A DNA stretch of 64,000 nucleotides, taken from contig NZ_LFLZ01000030.1 of the NCBI RefSeq assembly GCF_001189845.1, forward strand, positions 37,644-101,643, in the 5' to 3' direction. The DNA is from Bradyrhizobium tropiciagri (GTDB taxonomy: Bacteria; Pseudomonadota; Alphaproteobacteria; Rhizobiales; Xanthobacteraceae). Numbering within the stretch: the first letter of the stretch is position 1; each line of letters begins with the position of its first letter. The position numbers and the translations under genes were made by a program. The notes under the pieces were generated by a model. It was not told the origin of the DNA. It did no database searches and was given only the letters and a program-made list of their open reading frames with translations. Below, piece after piece: positions 38,295 through 47,122 of the stretch.

Positions 38295-39275
38295 ATGCGG
38301 TTCATTGAAAGCTGGATACCGGCAACCCTTGTCGCGACGCGCGATCTGACGCCTTCGATCCGCGAGTTGCTAATCAGACCGGAAAGCTGTGATGGCGCGA
38401 CCTATCCGGTCGGCAGCCATATCAATGTCGCTGTCACTATCGATGGGCGCCCAGAGACGCGGTCTTACTCGCTGGTCGGCGAAGCCGACCGAGGCGGCTA
38501 TCGTATCGCGGTGCGCCGCGCCGAGGACACCCGCGGCGGCTCGCGGTACATGTGGTCCCTTGCGCCGGGTGCTCGGCTGAGCATCACATTGCCTGCCTCG
38601 TTGCTGCAGATCGACTGGGCGCGCCGGCACTACTGCCTGATCGCGGGCGGCATCGGCATTACTCCACTGGTTGGGGCAGCTCAGGTGCTCGCCCGCCGCG
38701 ATGCCGATTTCACGCTGCATTATGCTGTGCCCTCGCGCGAGCAAGCCGCCTATTTGGATGTCCTCGCCCCCTTGCTGAACGAGCGGCTTGTTGTCCATGC
38801 AGGCAATGAGGGGCGCCGGCTCAATTTCGATAATCTGTTCGCCTCGCTGCCGCCTGACGCCTTGACCATGTTGTGCGGTCCGATGCGGATGCTCGATGCC
38901 GCGCGCCGGGCCTGGGATAGCGCAGGACGAACGGTGTCCGACCTGCGCTACGAAACCTTCGGGTCGAGCGGCTCGCTGCCGACTGAAGGATTTCGGGTTC
39001 GCTTTGTCGATAGGAACCTCGAAATCGAAATTCCGAGTGATCGCTCGCTGCTGGACGTACTCAATGAATCCGGTTGCGAGGTGATTGCGGATTGCCGGCG
39101 CGGCGAGTGTGGTGTTTGCGCCATCGACATCATCAAGATCGACGGTGAGCTTGATCACCGTGACGTCTTCTTCAGCGAGCCGCAGAAACGCGCGAACGAA
39201 AAGATCTGTGCATGTGTCTCTCGCGCCCGGGGCACTATCACGGTCGATATACGGCACCGCCCGGACGCTCTGTAG
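38295..39275 (+). CDS. Ferredoxin--NAD(P)H reductase component, VanB-type (FMN/NAD + plant-type [2Fe-2S])
   Basis: The 326-residue protein has three parts. An FNR-type FMN-binding barrel comes first (TRSYSLVGEADRGGYRIAVRR, residues 50-75), then an NAD-binding domain (CLIAGGIGITPLVGAAQVLARR near 115 and MLCGPMRMLDAARRAW near 200). The C-terminal plant-type ferredoxin domain carries the CxxxxCxxC cluster motif in DCRRGECGVCAID, with the last Cys in KICACVSRARG. This is the normal phthalate-dioxygenase-reductase or VanB layout. It passes electrons from NADH to the oxygenase at 36479. The ATG has AAAGGA 8 bases upstream. A separate 38154 start upstream would overlap the regulator and is unlikely. 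Confidence 0.9.
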   Translation: MRFIESWIPATLVATRDLTPSIRELLIRPESCDGATYPVGSHINVAVTIDGRPETRSYSLVGEADRGGYRIAVRRAEDTRGGSRYMWSLAPGARLSITLPASLLQIDWARRHYCLIAGGIGITPLVGAAQVLARRDADFTLHYAVPSREQAAYLDVLAPLLNERLVVHAGNEGRRLNFDNLFASLPPDALTMLCGPMRMLDAARRAWDSAGRTVSDLRYETFGSSGSLPTEGFRVRFVDRNLEIEIPSDRSLLDVLNESGCEVIADCRRGECGVCAIDIIKIDGELDHRDVFFSEPQKRANEKICACVSRARGTITVDIRHRPDAL

Positions 39276-39851
39276 GTCGCTGCAAACCGTTTTCGGCGGC
39301 AGGTCCTGCCTCCGGCCCAACTAGCTGCATGTTGCAAGGTTGTGCGCTCGTTTATCACAGTGCGCACATGATTACCGGATGAAGGCGTCGCTACTTGGAG
39401 GTCCTTTGCGGCAATGTCCAGCAAGGCATGAATTCCGATACCCTTGCTACCAGCCGCGTCCATTATCGTAAATGGGACTGTGGCGGGTTGTGCTTGCGCT
39501 CAGCCGCGCCCGCGTTCGAGCGAACTCTAAACGACCGGGGCAATTTTCGAAACAGAATCCACTTAAGGATCGCGTCGAGTGATCATGAAGCGCCGTAAGA
39601 TCCAATAACAAACCTGAGGGCGTCAAACTCTGCCGCATCATTGTGCCGTCGCTGTCTGCTCGGGAACAAAGATGCCGGAAACCTGACAGAGCGCAAGATC
39701 CACTCCACAGCGAACTCGTCGTCTGTGCGTATTTTCGCACGTTGAGCCTAGAACGCACCACATTGCGCAAGCGGCACAGGAATTGCTGGATGACGAGCGA
39801 GGAGCTGCCGCCGTCAAGACCGGTCGAAGCGGCCCCGGGAAGGAGTTTCCT
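39276..39851. other. Gap, no gene recognised
   Basis: About 580 bases. Overlapping frames on both strands have no family signature. Confidence 0.4.
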
Positions 39852-40019
39852 ATGAAGTTTGCGACGCTGCTCTTGCTCGCGAAAACGACGCGCGTCAATG
39901 TAGTGGCCGCTGCGAAGGTCCGCACCACTAAGAGGCGCTGCGCGCCCCATGCCTCGGCGCGCCGGATGTGTAGGCGATCACTGCCCCGAGACGGCGACCG
40001 TCTCTCACTGGGGGGCTGA
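39852..40019 (+). pseudogene. Possible remnant of modA (molybdate-binding protein)
   Basis: ATG 39852 has GGAAGGAG 9 bases upstream and opens with MKFATLLLLA, a short hydrophobic start, followed by VNVVAAAKV, which resembles the V-V-AAAS start of mature ModA. The rest is Arg-rich and unlike ModA, ending at 40019, 5 bases before modB. I infer a modA gene that has lost most of its length. The similarity is short, so this is tentative. Confidence 0.35.
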
Positions 40020-40024
40020 CGCCT

Positions 40025-40705
40025 ATGGATGCGTTTTCGGCAGAGATTTGGCAATCCGTTGCGCTTACGATCGAGCTCGCCAGCGTGACGACCATCATCC
40101 TCTTGGTGATTGGTGCGCCGCTCGCGTGGTGGCTAGCGCGTTCACATACTGTTCTGCGCGAGGCGGTGGCAGCGATCATCACGCTTCTGCTGGTGCTACC
40201 GCCGACGGCACTCGGTTTCTGTGTTCTCGTGCTGCTCGGGCCCGGCGGACCGGGGGGGCTTCTCGCTTCTTTCTGGGGCGAGCGCTCGCTCGCCTTTACC
40301 TTCGCAGGAATCGTAGTCGGATCGGTGCTCTCGGCGCTGCCTTTGGTGGTGCAGCCGATCCGCAACGCCTTTGTTGCGATGGGCGACCCTCCGCTGGAAG
40401 CCGCGGCGCGGGTTTCTCCGTTGCATGCCTTCATTACCATCGGTTTGCCGCTGGCGCGATTGGAGTTTGTCAAAGCCGCTGTGATTGGCTTTGCTCATAC
40501 GATCGGCACATTCGGCGTCGTGATGATGATCGGCGGCAATATTCCTGGCCGCACCAAGGTGTTGTCAGCCTACGTCATAGACTACGTCCAAGCATCACGC
40601 TGGCGCGAGGCGAGTGTGGTTGCGGGCGGTATGGTGATGTTCGCTCTTGCGGTCATCTTCACCTTAGCTCTCCTCGACAGACGCGGTGCCACGAGAAGCA
40701 TATGA
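40025..40705 (+). CDS. modB: Molybdate ABC transporter permease ModB
   Basis: The 226-residue permease has about five to six hydrophobic helices and the ABC inner-membrane signature EAARVSPLHAFITIGLPLARLEF (EAA loop, near residue 125), preceded by ALPLVVQPIRNAFVAMGDPPL. TTALGFCVLVLLGPGG-type and TIGTFGVVMMIGGNIPGRTK segments are characteristic of ModB. Molybdate uptake supports the FeMo-cofactor of nitrogenase. Neither an intact modA nor a modC ATPase gene is adjacent, so the protein may work with subunits encoded elsewhere or be a leftover. The start follows the modA-like remnant by 5 bases. Confidence 0.85.
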   Translation: MDAFSAEIWQSVALTIELASVTTIILLVIGAPLAWWLARSHTVLREAVAAIITLLLVLPPTALGFCVLVLLGPGGPGGLLASFWGERSLAFTFAGIVVGSVLSALPLVVQPIRNAFVAMGDPPLEAAARVSPLHAFITIGLPLARLEFVKAAVIGFAHTIGTFGVVMMIGGNIPGRTKVLSAYVIDYVQASRWREASVVAGGMVMFALAVIFTLALLDRRGATRSI

Positions 40706-40807
40706 GCGCAGGCGCGCCAGACCGGATCGAGTGGCTTTCGGCTTGTCAGACCAGACATGCCAAAGCTGGAGCAGCGCAAGCCAGCTCCGTCTATTGGCGA
40801 GGATAGA

Positions 40808-42070
40808 ATGAACAAGCTTGTTATGGCCGCAGTGGTTGCTGGAATCAGCTTCAATTCAGTGCATTCAGCGCCTCTGCCCGAGGCCATGGCCGATAACGTT
40901 GGAGTTTCTCAGCAACGCCTTGCCAAGCTAGACGAGTTCTTCGATCGTGAGATCGAAAGCAAGCGCGTACCGGGCGCGGTGGTTGCAATCGCCCGAGACG
41001 GCAAGCTGATTCATTACAAGGCGTATGGCCAACTTGATCCTGCAAAAGGATCGTCGATGCGGCTCGATGCGATGTTTGCGCTTGCATCTATGACCAAGCC
41101 GATGGTGGCCGTTGCCGGACTCACCCTCATGGAGCAAGGTCGCCTGCCTCTACGGAGCAGGCTCACGGATTATTACCCGGAATTCGCAAACATGAAGGTC
41201 GCGGTGCCACGGCCTGACGGTTCGTTAAAGTATCAAGCGCAGAGTTCTCCGATCTACATCCACGATCTTTATCGGCACACATCAGGTCTCACCTATGGCG
41301 CGCCTCCAGATAGTCCAGACCAAGTGGCGCGTCTCTACCCGGATTTTGCAGCCCCGCCGCTAAAGGGTGACAAGCAGGCTTTCATCCAGGCCATTACCAA
41401 GTTGCCGCTAGCGCACCAACCGGGGACGGAATTCGAATACGGCTTCTCGACCGACGTGCTCGGAGCTGTCGTGGAACAGGTCAGCGGACAACGATTGGGC
41501 GACTATCTTGCCAGCAACCTGTGGAAGCCGATCGGGATGCAGGATGCCACTTTCCATTTATCCACATCACAACGCGAGCGCCTCGCGCATCCGTTTCCAG
41601 ACGACCCGCTGACTGCAAAGCCTCAAGAGATCGAGCTCCTCGAAAGTCCGACAATGTTTGACTGCGGAGGAGCCTGCGCGTTTGCAACAGTCGGTGACTA
41701 TGTGCGCTTCGGGCAAATGCTGCTAAACGGCGGGGAGCTCGATGGGCAGCGCATTCTCGGCCCGAAGACCGTGCGCCACATGATCTCCAACCACCTCGGG
41801 CCGGAGATCAAGAATAAGGTCGCCAATGTGGAGGCGCATCGTGCCGGCTTCGGCTTTGGACTCGGAGTGGCTGTGCGCATAAGCGAGGGTATCTCGGCGG
41901 TTCCGGGCAATCCAGGTGAGTTCACCTGGACCGGCGCTTACGGAACACAATTTTTCTGCGACCCGAAGGAGCGTCTGATCGTGGTGGTCGGAACGGCCGC
42001 GCCCGGAGAAATCCGCAAGTACTATCGCGAACAAGTCCAGTACATCGTCTATGCTGGAATAATTCGATAA
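40808..42070 (+). CDS. Secreted serine hydrolase, beta-lactamase class C/CubicO family
   Basis: The 420-residue protein has a sec-type signal peptide (MNKLVMAAVVAGISFNSVHSA, cleavage near residue 21), so it is periplasmic or exported. The class C fold shows the catalytic S-x-x-K in ALASMTKPMVAVA (about residue 97) and a Y-x-x motif in EFEYGFSTDVLGAVVEQVSG. The usual beta-lactamase N is replaced, as in many esterase members. GGACAFATVGDYVRFGQMLLNGG and the FTWTGAYGTQFFCDP C-terminal strand, with WTGAYGT in place of the KTG box, favour an esterase/EstB-like enzyme over an antibiotic-resistance enzyme. I chose ATG 40808 (GAGGATAG upstream) because it creates the signal peptide; an in-frame ATG at 40757 would mask it. 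Confidence 0.82.
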   Translation: MNKLVMAAVVAGISFNSVHSAPLPEAMADNVGVSQQRLAKLDEFFDREIESKRVPGAVVAIARDGKLIHYKAYGQLDPAKGSSMRLDAMFALASMTKPMVAVAGLTLMEQGRLPLRSRLTDYYPEFANMKVAVPRPDGSLKYQAQSSPIYIHDLYRHTSGLTYGAPPDSPDQVARLYPDFAAPPLKGDKQAFIQAITKLPLAHQPGTEFEYGFSTDVLGAVVEQVSGQRLGDYLASNLWKPIGMQDATFHLSTSQRERLAHPFPDDPLTAKPQEIELLESPTMFDCGGACAFATVGDYVRFGQMLLNGGELDGQRILGPKTVRHMISNHLGPEIKNKVANVEAHRAGFGFGLGVAVRISEGISAVPGNPGEFTWTGAYGTQFFCDPKERLIVVVGTAAPGEIRKYYREQVQYIVYAGIIR

Positions 42071-42667
42071 TTCGCCCGGCGTTGAAAGAACCCGACGACA
42101 GTTTTGGGTGGTTGGAAACCGGCGTAGCCGCTGGACACCGATGACTGAACTCACCGCCGGAGCTGCTATCCTCGGCCGGATTGCGCCGGTGCTAGGAACG
42201 AACGTGACGCTTCCGGCATCGCGAAGAGACGCTCGCAGGCGAGTGCGGTGTCGTGATATGCTAATACGACCGCGGCTTGCCGTCGATTGGCCCGCGCGAT
42301 GCTCTCCTAGATGATCGCTTTAGAACATCCAGACCGTGGCGCCCGATCCCTTGGTAATGCCGTGCGGCAGCCACATTGAATGACAGACAAATCGGACCGA
42401 TCCGCCTTGCAGATCAAAGCATGTGCGCTGCGCGGCTCGGCATCGCGTTCTGTTCGGCGCTGGACCGGCCACGTTGGCGTATTTCAGCAGTCGGACTATG
42501 ACGCGGATCGAACCCCATTTGGCCCGCAGAGCGCAAGTCTGATTGAGATGGACGGTGCCCGTCAACTGCACCAACTCGTTCAACGACCGGTATGCGCGCG
42601 CGTGTTCCGATCGTGCAAAAGCGGGTATGACGTGGTTGCCCTGGATTGGCAAATCATGGTGCTGCTC
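42071..42667. other. Gap upstream of the hup promoter
   Basis: About 600 bases. The minus-strand frame 42320-42694 ends in WLPHGITKGSGATVWMF and might be a decayed gene, but I cannot name it. No hoxA or hupNOP gene is visible here. Confidence 0.4.
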
Positions 42668-42683
42668 TGTTGAAGTTCTCACA
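42668..42683 (+). promoter_or_regulatory. NifA upstream activator sequence (TGT-N10-ACA) for hupS
   Basis: TGT (42668-42670), ten bases, then ACA (42681-42683) is the exact NifA-binding pattern. It lies about 145 bases before a sigma-54-type promoter, a usual distance. The pattern alone occurs by chance often enough that the pairing with the promoter is what supports it. Confidence 0.5.
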
Positions 42684-42814
42684 TCGACGTTCAAAGCCCG
42701 ACATCACTGGCGTGACCGGGCTCAACGGCGCGAGCCTGGGGCTTGCTGGCCGGCTCGCCGATAGGACAAGAGTCGAAAGGCTGACTTGCCACCCAGTCAA
42801 GCGTTGCGCTCCGA

Positions 42815-42829
42815 TGGCCTGTTTCTTGC
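42815..42829 (+). promoter_or_regulatory. Sigma-54 (-24/-12) promoter of the hup-hyp operon
   Basis: TGGCCTGTTTCTTGC at 42815-42829 has the required GG-N10-GC spacing and matches TGGCACG-N4-TTGC at TGGC, the seventh G and TTGC. The predicted transcript would start near 42841, 40 bases before hupS. An activator of the NifA or HoxA type would be needed. Confidence 0.65.
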
Positions 42830-42880
42830 TGCTGCGTCAGCGGTTCGTTACTGCCGACGACGACTCACATGGAAGGGTTC

Positions 42881-43972
42881 ATGGGTGGGGCAACGGAGAC
42901 GCTTTACAGCGTGATCAGACGTCAGGGCATCACGCGTCGTAGTTTCCACAAATTCTGCAGTTTGACTGCCGCAAGCTTGGGACTTGGTCCGCTCGCCGCA
43001 AGCACTATTGCCGACGCCCTGGAGACCAAGCCGCGCGTACCCGTGATCTGGCTGCACGGGCTCGAGTGCACCTGTTGCTCGGAAAGCTTCATCCGCTCGG
43101 CCCATCCGCTGATCAAAGACACGCTGCTGTCGATGATTTCGCTCGACTATGACGATACGATCATGGCGGCGGCAGGAGAGCAGGCTGAAGCCATCCTGGA
43201 GGAAGCCCGCGCCAAGTATAAAGGCAAGTATGTGCTTGCGGTCGAAGGTAATCCGCCGCTGAAGCAGGGGGGCATGTTCTGCATTGACGGCGGCAAGCCG
43301 TTCGTTGAAAAGCTCAGGTCGATGGCGGAAGAGTCGATGGCGATCATCGCTTGGGGCACGTGTGCGTCCTGGGGATGCGTCCAGGCGGCCAAGCCCAATC
43401 CGACTGGCGCTGCGCCGATCGATCAGGTGATCAAGAACAAGCCGATCATCAAGGTGCCCGGGTGTCCGCCTATCGCAGAGGTCATGAGCGGCTTGGTGAC
43501 TTTCATCACCACGTTCGGAAAGCTTCCGGAGCTCGATCGCCAAGGGCGCCCAAAGATGTTTTATTCCGAGCGCATCCACGACAAATGCTATCGACGTTCC
43601 CATTTCGACGCCGGCCAATTCGTCGAAGAGTGGGACGATGAGTGCGCGCGCAAGGGTTATTGCCTCTACAAGATGGGCTGCAAGGGGCCAACCACCTATA
43701 ATGCCTGTTCGGCCCTTCGGTGGAACGGCGGTGTTTCATTTCCGATTCAATCCGGCCACGGCTGCCTCAGTTGCTCCGAAGACGGCTTTTGGGACAAGGG
43801 TTCATTTTACGACCGACTCACGACCATCAAGCAGTTCGGCATTGAGAAGAACGCCGATCAGATTGGTATGGCTGCTGCCGGGGTGGTTGGGCTGACCGTC
43901 GCCGCCCATGCGGCGGTCACCGCCGTGAAGCGGTTGACCAACAAGCCGGATCGCACAGCTCCACCAAAGTAA
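42881..43972 (+). CDS. hupS: Uptake [NiFe]-hydrogenase small subunit HupS
   Basis: The 363-residue small subunit carries three Fe-S clusters that move electrons from the NiFe site to HupC. The twin-arginine signal TRRSFHKFCSLTAASLG (residues 17-33) directs the folded enzyme across the membrane. Cluster ligands are visible in LECTCCSESF (proximal), GTCASWGCVQAA, PGCPPIAEVM and the C-terminal CYRRSHFD, CLYKMGCKGPTTYNAC and GHGCLSCSEDGFWD region. A C-terminal hydrophobic helix (AAAGVVGLTVAAHAAV) anchors it. ATG 42881 (MGGATETLYSVIRRQ) is chosen because B. japonicum HupS starts this way and GGAAGGG lies 10 bases upstream; ATG 42869 would add four residues. It is the first gene of the operon. Confidence 0.95.
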   Translation: MGGATETLYSVIRRQGITRRSFHKFCSLTAASLGLGPLAASTIADALETKPRVPVIWLHGLECTCCSESFIRSAHPLIKDTLLSMISLDYDDTIMAAAGEQAEAILEEARAKYKGKYVLAVEGNPPLKQGGMFCIDGGKPFVEKLRSMAEESMAIIAWGTCASWGCVQAAKPNPTGAAPIDQVIKNKPIIKVPGCPPIAEVMSGLVTFITTFGKLPELDRQGRPKMFYSERIHDKCYRRSHFDAGQFVEEWDDECARKGYCLYKMGCKGPTTYNACSALRWNGGVSFPIQSGHGCLSCSEDGFWDKGSFYDRLTTIKQFGIEKNADQIGMAAAGVVGLTVAAHAAVTAVKRLTNKPDRTAPPK

Positions 43973-43995
43973 ACGGAATTGAGAAGAGGGCGACG

Positions 43996-45786
43996 GTGGC
44001 CGGACAGATACCAAATGGGTTCAATCTCGATCGCTCCGGCAAGCGAATTGTCATCGATCCGTTGACGCGCATCGAAGGCCACCTGCGTGTCGAAGCCAAT
44101 GTCGATGCCGACAACGTGATCCGCAATGCGGTTTCGAGCGGGACGATGTGGCGTGGCATCGAAGTCATCCTGCGCGGGCGCGATCCACGCGACGCCTGGG
44201 CGTTTACTGAGCGGATTTGCGGTGTCTGCACCGGCACCCATGCGCTGACCTCCGTGCGCGCGGTTGAGAATGCGTTAGGGATCACGATTCCGGAGAATGC
44301 CAATTCGATCCGAAACATCATGCAGCTGTGTTTGCTCGTGCATGATCATCTCGTGCACTTCTACCATCTGCACGCACTCGATTGGGTCGACGTGGTCTCC
44401 GCGCTCCAGGCCGCCCCCAAGTCGACCTCCGCGCTGGCGCAGTCCATCTCGCCGTGGCCGTTGTCGTCTCCCGGCTATTTTAAGGATCTGCAGATCAGGC
44501 TGACTAAATTCTTCGGATCGGGGCAATTAGGTCCCTTCAAGAACGGTTATTGGGGGCATCCGGCCTACAAGCTTCCAGCGGAGGCGAACCTGATGGCCCT
44601 GGCGCATTATCTGGAAGCGCTCGACTTCCAGAAGGAGATCGTCAAAATCCAGGCCGTCTATGGGGGCAAGAATCCGCATCCGAACTGGCTGGTCGGCGGC
44701 GTGCCCTGCGCGATCAACATCGACGGAACTGGTGCGGTGGGTGCGATCAACATGGAGCGACTTAATCTCGTATCCTCGATCATCGACCGTTCGATCGAGT
44801 TTGTCGAGCAGGTCTATCTGCCCGACGTCGCAATGATCGGCTCGTTCTATAAGGATTGGCTCCATGGCGGCGGACTTTCAAGCAAAAGCGTAATGTCCTA
44901 TGGCGACATCCTCGAAAACGCCAACGACTGTTCTTCGAACAATCTCAAGCTGCCGCGCGGCGTGATCCTTGATGGCAACCTCACGGAGATATTGCCGATC
45001 GACCATAGTGATCCGGAGCAGATCCAGGAGTTCGTCACGCATTCGTGGTATAAATACCCGCACGATTGCTGTGGACTGCATCCATGGGATGGCATCACCG
45101 AACCGAGTTTCGAGCTCGGGCCAAAAGTCAAGGGCAGTCAGACTGATATCAAGGAACTCGACGAAGGCGGCAAGTATTCGTGGATCAAAGCGCCGCGCTG
45201 GCGCGGCCACGCCGTCGAGGTCGGGCCTTTGGCGCGATACATCATCGGTTATGCGCAGGGCAAAGCCGAGTTCAAGGAGCCGGCCGACAGACTGCTCAAG
45301 GGACTGAATCTTCCCCTGACGGCGATGTTCTCGACGCTCGGCCGTACCGCGGCGCGGGCACTCGAATGTCAGTGGGCGGCGCATCAGCTGCGTTATTTCC
45401 AAGATAAGTTGGTCGTCCACATTAAGGCAGGCAATACGGCAACTGCCAATGTCACAAGATGGAAGCCGGAAAGCTGGCCCAAGGAGGCCATGGGCTACGG
45501 TTTCGCTGAGGCGCCGCGCGGTGCGCTTGGACACTGGATCAAGATCAAGGACACAAAGATCGACAACTATCAATGTGTCGTGCCGACGACATGGAACGGA
45601 TCTCCTCGCGATCCCAAGGGCAATATTGGCGCCTTTGAAGCCTCGCTGATCGGCACCCCGTTGGCCGATCCGCTGCGGCCCCTGGAGATCTTGCGTACGA
45701 TCCATTCCTTTGATCCGTGCCTGGCGTGCTCGACCCATGTAATGAGTTTTGACGGCCAAGAAATGGCTTTAGTCAATGTTCGTTAG
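43996..45786 (+). CDS. hupL: Uptake [NiFe]-hydrogenase large subunit HupL
   Basis: The 596-residue catalytic subunit oxidises H2 at a NiFe(CN)2CO centre. Nickel ligands are visible in the N-terminal RICGVCTGTHALTSVRAVE motif and the C-terminal DPCLACSTHV motif. HupD would cleave after the His, removing the last 15 residues (VMSFDGQEMALVNVR) once nickel is inserted. Other family landmarks are DPLTRIEGHLRVEANVD and GPFKNGYWGHPAYKLP. The start is GTG 43996 (gaGGGcgacGTG-type context), 23 bases after hupS. The 3' end overlaps the annotated hupC start by 11 bases. The gene is intact and highly typical of the bradyrhizobial membrane-bound uptake enzyme, which recycles H2 from nitrogenase. Confidence 0.96.
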   Translation: MAGQIPNGFNLDRSGKRIVIDPLTRIEGHLRVEANVDADNVIRNAVSSGTMWRGIEVILRGRDPRDAWAFTERICGVCTGTHALTSVRAVENALGITIPENANSIRNIMQLCLLVHDHLVHFYHLHALDWVDVVSALQAAPKSTSALAQSISPWPLSSPGYFKDLQIRLTKFFGSGQLGPFKNGYWGHPAYKLPAEANLMALAHYLEALDFQKEIVKIQAVYGGKNPHPNWLVGGVPCAINIDGTGAVGAINMERLNLVSSIIDRSIEFVEQVYLPDVAMIGSFYKDWLHGGGLSSKSVMSYGDILENANDCSSNNLKLPRGVILDGNLTEILPIDHSDPEQIQEFVTHSWYKYPHDCCGLHPWDGITEPSFELGPKVKGSQTDIKELDEGGKYSWIKAPRWRGHAVEVGPLARYIIGYAQGKAEFKEPADRLLKGLNLPLTAMFSTLGRTAARALECQWAAHQLRYFQDKLVVHIKAGNTATANVTRWKPESWPKEAMGYGFAEAPRGALGHWIKIKDTKIDNYQCVVPTTWNGSPRDPKGNIGAFEASLIGTPLADPLRPLEILRTIHSFDPCLACSTHVMSFDGQEMALVNVR

Positions 45787-46510
45787 GGACATGCGAAACG
45801 AGGCTCGGCAGCCCCCCGCTGCCGTCGATGCGGCACCGACCGAGCGCGGCATCGGCCATCGCGGCGCCTACGTTTATGACGCGCCGGTGCGACTGTGGCA
45901 CTGGGTCAATGCGGCGGCCATTCTGATGCTGGCCTTAACCGGCTATCTGATTGGAACGGGCACACCGGCGATGTCGGGACAAGCAAGCGGCGATTTCCTG
46001 TTCGGCTATATCCGATTTGCGCATTTCTCTGCGGGATATGTCCTCAGCGTCGGCTTTGTTCTGCGCATTTACTCGGCCCTGATTGGAAATCGACATGCCA
46101 CGCAGATCTTTTGTGTTCCGCTCTGGCGCGGGTGCTTTTGGCGCGACGTGCTCCACGAGATTCGCCGGTACGGGTTCCTTGCAGTTGAGCCCGACAGACG
46201 CGTCGGGCACAACCCCCTGGCTCAGCTCGCAATGTTCCTTATGTTTACGCAAACGATCACGTTCATGATCGTCACAGGCTTTGCACTTTATGGGCAAGGC
46301 GCCGGTAGCGACAGTTGGCAGGACAGGCTGTTCGGCTGGGTGTTTTCAATCTGGCCGAATAGCCAGGACGTCCATACCTGGCATCATCTCGGCCTGTGGG
46401 TGATCTTGGTCTTTGTTCTGGTTCACATCTACGCAGTGATCCGGGAGGACATCATGTCGCGCCGGAGCATCTCCTCCATGATTTCGGGTGAGCGCGAGTT
46501 TCGCGATTGA
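45776..46510 (+). CDS. hupC: Ni/Fe-hydrogenase b-type cytochrome HupC
   Basis: The 244-residue integral membrane cytochrome b accepts electrons from HupS and reduces quinone. Four hydrophobic helices are visible, with heme-ligand histidines in LWHWVNAAAILMLALTGYLIG, RFAHFSAGYVLSVGFVLRIY and VHTWHHLGLWVILVFVLVHIY. HEIRRYGFLAVEPDRRVGHNPLAQ lies between helices 2 and 3. The ATG at 45776 overlaps hupL by 11 bases. ATG 45791 (MRNEARQPP), just after the hupL stop, is also plausible and would remove five residues. Its stop overlaps the hupD start by 3 bases. Confidence 0.92.
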   Translation: MFVRDMRNEARQPPAAVDAAPTERGIGHRGAYVYDAPVRLWHWVNAAAILMLALTGYLIGTGTPAMSGQASGDFLFGYIRFAHFSAGYVLSVGFVLRIYSALIGNRHATQIFCVPLWRGCFWRDVLHEIRRYGFLAVEPDRRVGHNPLAQLAMFLMFTQTITFMIVTGFALYGQGAGSDSWQDRLFGWVFSIWPNSQDVHTWHHLGLWVILVFVLVHIYAVIREDIMSRRSISSMISGEREFRD

Positions 46511-47106
46511 ATGGCACGCGGTTACTAGTTCCGGAGAACAAGCAACGGATCCTTGTGCTTGGCATCGGCAATATCCTGTGGGCCGATGAGGGGTTCGGCG
46601 TGCGGGCGGTAGAGGAGTTCCATCGCCGCTATGTAGTCGCTGACAACGTCACCATCCTTGATGGCGGCACGCAGGGGCTCTACCTCGTGAGCTATCTTGA
46701 GCAGGCCGATTGCCTGATCGTGTTCGATGCCATCGACTTTGCACTCCCGCCCGGAGAGTTGAAGCTCATGCGGGATGCCGAGGTGCCAAAATTTGCTGGT
46801 GCCAAGAAGATAAGCCTACATCAGACCGGCTTTCAGGAGGTCTTGAGTGCGGCCGATCTGCTTGGCCGCTGCCCGCGAGACCTCGCTCTCATCGGATGTC
46901 AGGCGCTGGACCTGCAGCACTGGGGCGGTCCGCTGACAGCTCCGGTGCGCTTCCAGATTGCGCCGGCGATCGAATTGGCTTGCAAACTCCTGGCGCAGTG
47001 GGGCTCGCCGGCCGCACCGCGAACGGCGCCGCTGCCTGCATCAGAACGGCTGTTGGCGAACAGTATCGACCATGCAAGTTATGAGATGGGAGCGCAGCCG
47101 ATCTAG
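46507..47106 (+). CDS. hupD: HupL maturation endopeptidase HupD
   Basis: The 199-residue protease of family M52 removes the C-terminal peptide of HupL after nickel insertion. The nickel-sensing residues are visible: Glu in LGIGNILWADEGFGVRAVEEF (about residue 28), Asp in LIVFDAIDFALPPGEL (about 75) and His in KISLHQTGFQEVLS (about 103). The only in-frame start near the N-terminus is TTG 46507, overlapping the hupC stop (TTGA); an ATG at 46511 is out of frame. A weak start codon fits the low amounts needed of a maturation factor. The C-terminal 30 residues are longer than usual and of low complexity. Confidence 0.92.
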   Translation: MNGTRLLVPENKQRILVLGIGNILWADEGFGVRAVEEFHRRYVVADNVTILDGGTQGLYLVSYLEQADCLIVFDAIDFALPPGELKLMRDAEVPKFAGAKKISLHQTGFQEVLSAADLLGRCPRDLALIGCQALDLQHWGGPLTAPVRFQIAPAIELACKLLAQWGSPAAPRTAPLPASERLLANSIDHASYEMGAQPI

Positions 47107-47122
47107 CGGCCCGCGATTGATC

